From Saturnia japonica (Eukaryota; Arthropoda; Insecta; Lepidoptera; Saturniidae), in assembly GCA_033032175.1 (NCBI GenBank), contig CM065323.1, positions 10,540,001 to 10,604,000 of the forward strand: a stretch of DNA of 64,000 bases, in the 5' to 3' direction. The position numbers and the translations under genes were made by a program. This document shows, in pieces, positions 58,831 to 64,000 of this stretch. Each line of letters starts with the position of its first letter. Within the stretch, counting starts at the first letter, position 1. The notes under the pieces were generated by a model that was not told the origin of the DNA, did no database searches, and saw nothing but the letters and a program-made list of their open reading frames with translations.

Positions 58831-58969
58831 TGTATAAATATTTGTAAAATGTGTTTTTGTCCTTACTAACATAGGCTAAGTTAACTAACAATATTGGATG
58901 TAAATCTGAAATAAATAAAAATATTATTATTATATATATTATTAACTGAAAGTTCAGCTATATGTATTA

Positions 58970-59330
58970 TTACATCCAAATATTCAGAAGTTTTAGGTAA
59001 ATTTAAAAGGAAATGTTTTGACACTGTGAGAAGAATATTTTAATCTAGTTTCGAAACAGAAAGGAAGTTGGTACCGAAGAATACAATATCAGTCTTCTCA
59101 TGTACCTTGGTTCTTAGAAGCCAATATGGATAGAACTTCTGTTGTTACGGCTTTTAAGGTAAGATCTGGACACATGCCATCAAGAAAATTTGGGTATTTA
59201 ATGAAAATAGGTGACTCGCCATTTTGCAACCAGTGTGATGAAATTGACGATATCCATCATTTCTTGAAAGAGTATTCAAGAGATAATAATTATAGGATAT
59301 CATTAACCAATAAATAAAAAAAATTAATGT
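58970..59330 (+). mobile_element. LINE RNase H C-terminal fragment
   Basis: AFKVRSGHMPSRKFGYLMKI, SPFCNQCDEIDDIHHFLKEY is the end of a non-LTR RNase H region with its Cys and His motif. Confidence 0.7.
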
Positions 59331-60084
59331 CTGGAAATGTGGGTGTATATCACAGTATTTTGGCGGCACCGACATCGGATGCTTCCAGATTGCTGTGTAG
59401 ATTTGTTGTTGTAAATTTGTTTTGTCTTTTTGATGTTTTTTTGTTTTATAGTTCTTGTTTGTTTATATAGTAGGTATAAGTCATGATAGGACTGGCATAT
59501 TCATAGCGATAAAAATCCACAAATGAAATAGAGAATACAAAAAAGTTAAATTATTAACTTTAGTTTTTAAACATACTGTCAATTCTTTCATTGTTAGAGC
59601 GTGCTGACAGTTTTGTCGCGACATGTTCGTTGCCCGAAAAATCGATGAGGGCAGATGGATCAGTTTTTTTTTTTCAAACCCTTACTAATATGTTTTATTA
59701 AATGCCTTCCAACCTGTCCCTTGTTTTAATCTATTTAATAGTCACTACGACAAACCCAGTAATTAATTGAAACTCAATTTATTTAGCTTTCGGAGTAAAA
59801 AAGTTCTTTTTATGAGTTAATTAGATATCGGCCGGCGCGGCGGCGGTACGACCGGTCAGACATTGATTTTACCCAAATTTTGTACATCAAGAACTAATTG
59901 AAACTATTACGGTATATTTTTAAACTATATTAATGTGTTAGGACATTTTTTAATTTGGTAAGTGATTTGAGTGTATTTGATGTGCAACGTTAGTTCACAT
60001 GATAAACCATAGTATTTAAAAATGACATTTAACAATTTTTCTTTAATACGTATTTGTATGGTTTTTTTGTGCTATTGAGAATCT

Positions 60085-60325
60085 TCTTTGGTCTCGCCTT
60101 TTCACTTTACGCGGGATCCGGTTTGGTCTTCCTAATCATCTTCTGTATTTCTCACCCCCTTTTTGGACTGCCTTCATCCATGTGATTTGGGGGCCTACCC
60201 TTCTTCTTTGTAGCCATGGAAAGGTACTTTTTCACGACATGGTAATCTGTTTGCAGGAGTACATGACCGTACCATTTCTGTCTGGACTCTTTTACTTTAT
60301 CTTCTATTTCTGCAACTTGTATTTC
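60085..60325 (-). mobile_element. RTE/BovB-like LINE C-terminal fragment
   Basis: On - it reads VAEIEDKVKESRQKWYGHVL, KKYLSMATKKKGRPPNHMDE, with a stop soon after; a classic polymerase C-terminus. It is preceded at 59826-59860 by a small GC-rich patch (GGCCGGCGCGGCGGCGG). Confidence 0.72.
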
Positions 60326-60784
60326 TGTAAATATTCAAAGTAACAAAAAAAAAAAACAATTTAAATTCTGTTTAATTATTTAACCAGCACTACGAGAAAA
60401 TGTAGAAAGACAGAATCTTTTTTTTATTTATAAAACCTCGGAAATGTACAATACAGAAACAATTGAAGAAATGTAAAGGGAAACAATTCCAAACTTTTCG
60501 CTTTAAGTTACCTTCACTACCAATATAAATGCAAAGAGAAAAATCTACAAGAAACACAACTGAATATGAAAAAATAACCAACCATTCCAAAAAATATTCG
60601 CATATATCGAAAAACTTTAGTAATATTGTGTAATAAATATCATTGCAATACAATGCCATAGACAATTTTTTGTATTATAACAACCTCATATTTATTATGA
60701 TACAGAATTTTTATAATCAATATAGATTCAAGCTCAGGTTTATTTAAATACCTACTGTACATACACATATACTAATTCTTCTTT

Positions 60785-61290
60785 AAATAACTGACTAGCC
60801 CAACAGGAGCGTGAAAAATTGCATGCGGTTTCCTTTTGCACTGTAGGTGAGCACTAAGGTGGATTTTTTTTTACATTTCCTTTGTAAATATGTTAATTTA
60901 ACACGTTTTATGAATTCTCACCAAAAATGAACTCGATAAATTCAATCAATATCCCTGGTGATAAAAGTGATGAAAGATTGTATGAAAAATCTGTAATGTC
61001 TTAAGATCATATGTCTATGACAAGACAATATTTAACAAAAAAGAAAACCAACATCAATGATTTTCAAGAGTCCCCTGTTGTGTCGACGAAGTTGAAGATC
61101 CAATGCCAATGAAATGAATACGGTAAGGGCCTTTGAGGTACCCCGTATCAAACAAAAAATAATACATTCAAATCGGTTCATAAAAAAAACAAGATATGGC
61201 TGAACATCCATATATATATATAATAAGTAAAATAAATTAAAGTTCGAAATAAGTAACCTCCGTCTTTTTGAAGTCGGTAAAAAAATTGGG
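60785..61290. repeat. Dispersed repeats R6 then R5
   Basis: 60785-61010 has AAAATTGCATGCGGTTTCC and GTAGGTGAGCACTAAGG (R6). 61020-61290 has AACAAAAAAGAAAACCAAC to CTTTTTGAAGTCGGTAA (R5). Confidence 0.6.
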
Positions 61291-61639
61291 ATTTAGCAAT
61301 TTAGCTAGAATGAGTCATAAAAACATATTATAGGACATAATTAAACTCTGACACGAGTTAAGCCGTGAAAAAAATTGGAATCCCCTGGGACGTTAATTGA
61401 AATGTAAAATTTAATAACAATAAAACAGCCTATAACAACGTGAACGTGGCTAATGCTTTCTGTCAATGAAAGAATTATTAGAATCCTTTTAGTACATAGT
61501 TCTAAAGATTACTTCCAACAAATAAAAGAGTGAAAGGGGTATTGAATTACATCTTCAGCACTGAGACGTCCAACCCAACCTCACCTGCGCGTGGTGCACT
61601 CTATTGAGCAATGAACGAGACAATGCCGATAGCGGGGTG

Positions 61640-61865
61640 GTAGAGCCGTATAGCTCCACTGGGTCGCGGACACCATGCACGTGGTGAAAAAGTAGGTCAT
61701 AGTGACTCACTTTTGCGTGTCGCGATTCGGAATCAGCCTGTGTATATCCAATTAATGCAGGCTAGCATGACAGCGGCGTCGGTCAATGGATCTCTCGGTG
61801 GTCGCCGTTAGTTTAGGATTATACTGTGCGTACCCTCAGGGACAGATACCGTCAATCTATTGTGC
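61640..61865 (+). repeat. Dispersed repeat R7
   Basis: TCGCGATTCGGAATCAGCC, CATGACAGCGGCGTCGG and TCTCGGTGGTCGCCGTTAG, then an A-rich run at 61873-61890. Confidence 0.6.
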
Positions 61866-61911
61866 TACTATAAAAAAAAATAAAAAAAAAATTATACTAG
61901 TTCGGAAAATA

Positions 61912-62160
61912 GATGTTCAGCACTTGACGGTACGATCGACGTGAGTTCGAATCCCTGCAATGAGCCTTAGCTTTCAGTGAAGAAACACATCGTAATGAAT
62001 CCATGGCATGGCGGTAGTACATTTTCTAATGCCCGCCTGGCTAGCTACAAGCCTCAAGTTGAAAACCTGTTGCCAAACACCTATAGATGTATTCCGGCAG
62101 CTTCTTCAACCAGTCTTCCACTAGGATACTTGCACCACATTGTCACTTAAGATCTGGTGA
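61912..62160 (+). mobile_element. tRNA-headed SINE, family S2, near-complete copy
   Basis: ACGTGAGTTCGAATCCCTGC (B box), TTCTAATGCCCGCCTGGCTAG, TGTATTCCGGCAGCTTCTTC and CACATTGTCACTTAAGATC. It is in the opposite orientation to 32055-32308. Confidence 0.78.
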
Positions 62161-62399
62161 TGTTAATGATGATGTGATAAAACTAAGCTTCTCCAATAAT
62201 ATAAAAATCATATCATGCCGGCCTACTAAAATGCCTCTTCACAGCTCGTTCTATTGACTCAGTATTATCATAGGAAGGAATTCGTTGGCTGGGAAACTAT
62301 CACATGTACACAAAGGTAAAAATTTACAAACTTCTTTGAATATCTAAACTCAAGGCTGAATTTGATTTGTAATTAGGCTTGTTTGTATTAAAAAAGTTC

Positions 62400-62580
62400 T
62401 TTTTTGAACAACAAAGGTGGTAAACAAGCCTACAGCCACCCTTATAGTAAGCGGCGAGAAACTCTGAAAACCCTACTCACCGCAGGAACACAACATTAGG
62501 TTATTTGGCTGTGATCTTCTGTAGGGTGGAGATATTCCACCATTCAGACTGCTCCAAGTAGAGATAAATCTTCAAAGAAA
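62400..62580 (-). mobile_element. Short interspersed element, family S4 (on -)
   Basis: AAAGGTGGTAAACAAGCCTAC, GAAACTCTGAAAACCCTACTC and GGTGGAGATATTCCACCATTC. Confidence 0.65.
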
Positions 62581-62692
62581 TTTTCTGTGCCCTACCCCCC
62601 TCTCTATGACTTCTTAAGTGATTAGCTAAGTTCTTTTGTGATCTAATAATGAGTATACGGTTTGATTACATCAGCTGAACTCTTGTTTATAT

Positions 62693-63330
62693 AGTAGCTG
62701 GGTTGTGCTTCACTCGTGTTAATTTTTTTGGACAAACACCACACCGCCAACGCACCCGTGTAGATTCTCGCAAGTACAAAATATTTGAATTGTTCATTAA
62801 CTCCTAAACTATGTGTTCAAATAGCATGCTTCAAAGAGTAAAATTAAACTTAATAAGATTTTCTTTATGATGAAGTAACTTTTGTTCGTAAAGATTCATA
62901 TTCCATGTCCAAAAATAATGCTCATAAATAAACTTTAAATCTTTAAAAAAATATTCTCAAAATAACTTATTGTAGCTTATGTTTAAGAGATAGGCATTAT
63001 GCTATTATGGTTTTTTTTTAGATATACTAAGGATCTATAATTTTATACAATATTATATTTACGTATCATTAACCATTACGCCAGTGCACGCGGATAAAGC
63101 AGTTCGGGATGGCTTCCACTTCCGACTTACTTAACAAAAATCAATATTTAAGGCTAGATGAGAGCTTTAGCCTAACGTTATAAAGCCTATACTATTTCTC
63201 GTGAGTCTGGCTATTATATACAAAAATAATTTTTCGAATTCGACTGGTAGTTCCAGAGATTAGTGTGTTTAAACAAACAAAAAACCTTTCTGTTTTGTTA
63301 TATTATTAATATTATAATATGTAGTATAGA
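62693..63330 (-). mobile_element. Lep1-type Helitron, about 640 bp (on -)
   Basis: The left end AGTAGCTGGGTTGTGCTTCACTCG is a decayed 3' terminus. The right end, read on -, begins TCTATACTACATATTATAAT, with TTTGTTTGTTTAAACACAC further in. There is no Rep/helicase coding. Confidence 0.5.
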
Positions 63331-63890
63331 AGACATTGTGTCTGATGCACTGGCTAATGCCAAAATACGAACATGTGTATGGTGGTCGCGACCCGGTCGG
63401 ACGTACCTAATTGTCCTGTTCCAATACCCAACAAATATTCAGTAGATCATTACCAAAGTTTGTTACTCATAATCTTTATTGTTATAAGGAGTAATCTAGA
63501 AACCGTTGTCATACTTGATAGTAAATTATTTCCTATAGAAAATGCTACACCAAGCAAAAGGAAGTCATATAATTCAGACAAGTAAAATTTTTCAGTTTCA
63601 AAAATTAATTGAAACAATGTTGATAAATTTCAATTGAAATACGAGATCGCAAACAATTTATTGAAACCGTATCACTGTAAAAGTCAGATAGAATTTCCGA
63701 TATGAAATAAGCATTGTCTATCTATTATGATGATTGCTTTTTGCGTAATTTTGTCAGTAATTTTTCAAGGCTCAAAAATAATATTTTATCCTTTATGATC
63801 TGATTCATTTATTATAAATTTTCACTATTTGAAATAAATGAGCACTTTCAAATAAAACAGCGCTCGCCGACCGTTGCTATGGTCACAATC
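63331..63890. other. AT-rich stretch, no gene seen
   Basis: Two overlapping short frames (63263-63585) have no splice context or motif that I can use. Confidence 0.4.
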
Positions 63891-63892
63891 TG

Positions 63893-64000
63893 ACCTTATC
63901 TTAAGTTATATATGGAGACACGCTAAGCTTAGCAGTGGAACTGACTCTCGAGTGCAGCTGCTGGAACACACTTATATTTTCAACTTCAGGGTGGTAGCTA
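63893..64000 (-). mobile_element. SINE family S2, cut by the window end
   Basis: GGAGACACGCTAAGCTTAGC, TCGAGTGCAGCTGCTGG and CAACTTCAGGGTGGTAGCTA. The tRNA-like head would lie beyond 64000. Confidence 0.65.

Noticed and set aside
61912..61955. tRNA-like B box GTTCGAATCCC
   Set aside because: Head of SINE family S2, shared with 32055-32308 and 53086-53193.

Overview
The window looks like AT-rich, repeat-dense nuclear DNA of a moth or butterfly (Lepidoptera). The strongest evidence is a Capa neuropeptide gene whose three encoded peptides match, from memory, the lepidopteran set: DGVLNLYPFPRV-amide, QLYAFPRV-amide and TEGPGMWFGPRL-amide. Tens of short interspersed fragments (tRNA-headed SINEs, LINE reverse-transcriptase tails, Helitron-like and MITE elements) have the look of lepidopteran repeats. 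Nothing bacterial was seen: no operons, no ribosome-binding sites, and every gene found is spliced.

I can support three protein-coding genes, all small secreted or surface proteins, each rebuilt by hand from exons whose splice phases agree. (1) An unrecognised secreted protein of 118 residues on + (promoter about 18639, coding exons 18733-18787, 20248-20475, 21857-21930, poly(A) signal 21945). (2) Capa on + (TATA box 30320, noncoding exon about 30350-30387, coding exons 38526-38592, 42456-42566, 43156-43332, 43815-43912; 150 residues). (3) A Ly6/uPAR three-finger, probably GPI-anchored protein on - (coding exons 53229-53286, 51968-52138, 49746-49960; 147 residues), with a possible noncoding first exon near 55429-55467.

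Layout. 1-1809: AT-rich, with a more GC-rich island at about 1240-1620. 1810-12359: a 5.2-5.3 kb direct tandem duplication, each unit holding an RTE-type LINE fragment. 12360-18630: degenerate LINE, SINE and Helitron-like material with a 22-G tract. 18639-21950: gene 1, with repeats in both introns. 22000-30170: LINE copies, a nested MITE, and a Helitron that ends about 150 bp upstream of the Capa TATA box. 30320-43912: Capa, with an 8.1 kb first intron full of repeats including an intact hAT-type MITE. 44000-49700: LINE with an RNase H-like region, SINEs. 49746-55500: Ly6 gene on -. 55500-64000: further LINE, SINE and Helitron fragments, no gene seen.

The three genes are not an operon and there is no sign that they work together. 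Capa serves water balance and visceral muscle, the Ly6 protein is of a class that acts at the cell surface, and the role of the 118-residue protein is unknown. Coordinates of repeats are approximate. Family names are given only where visible motifs support them.
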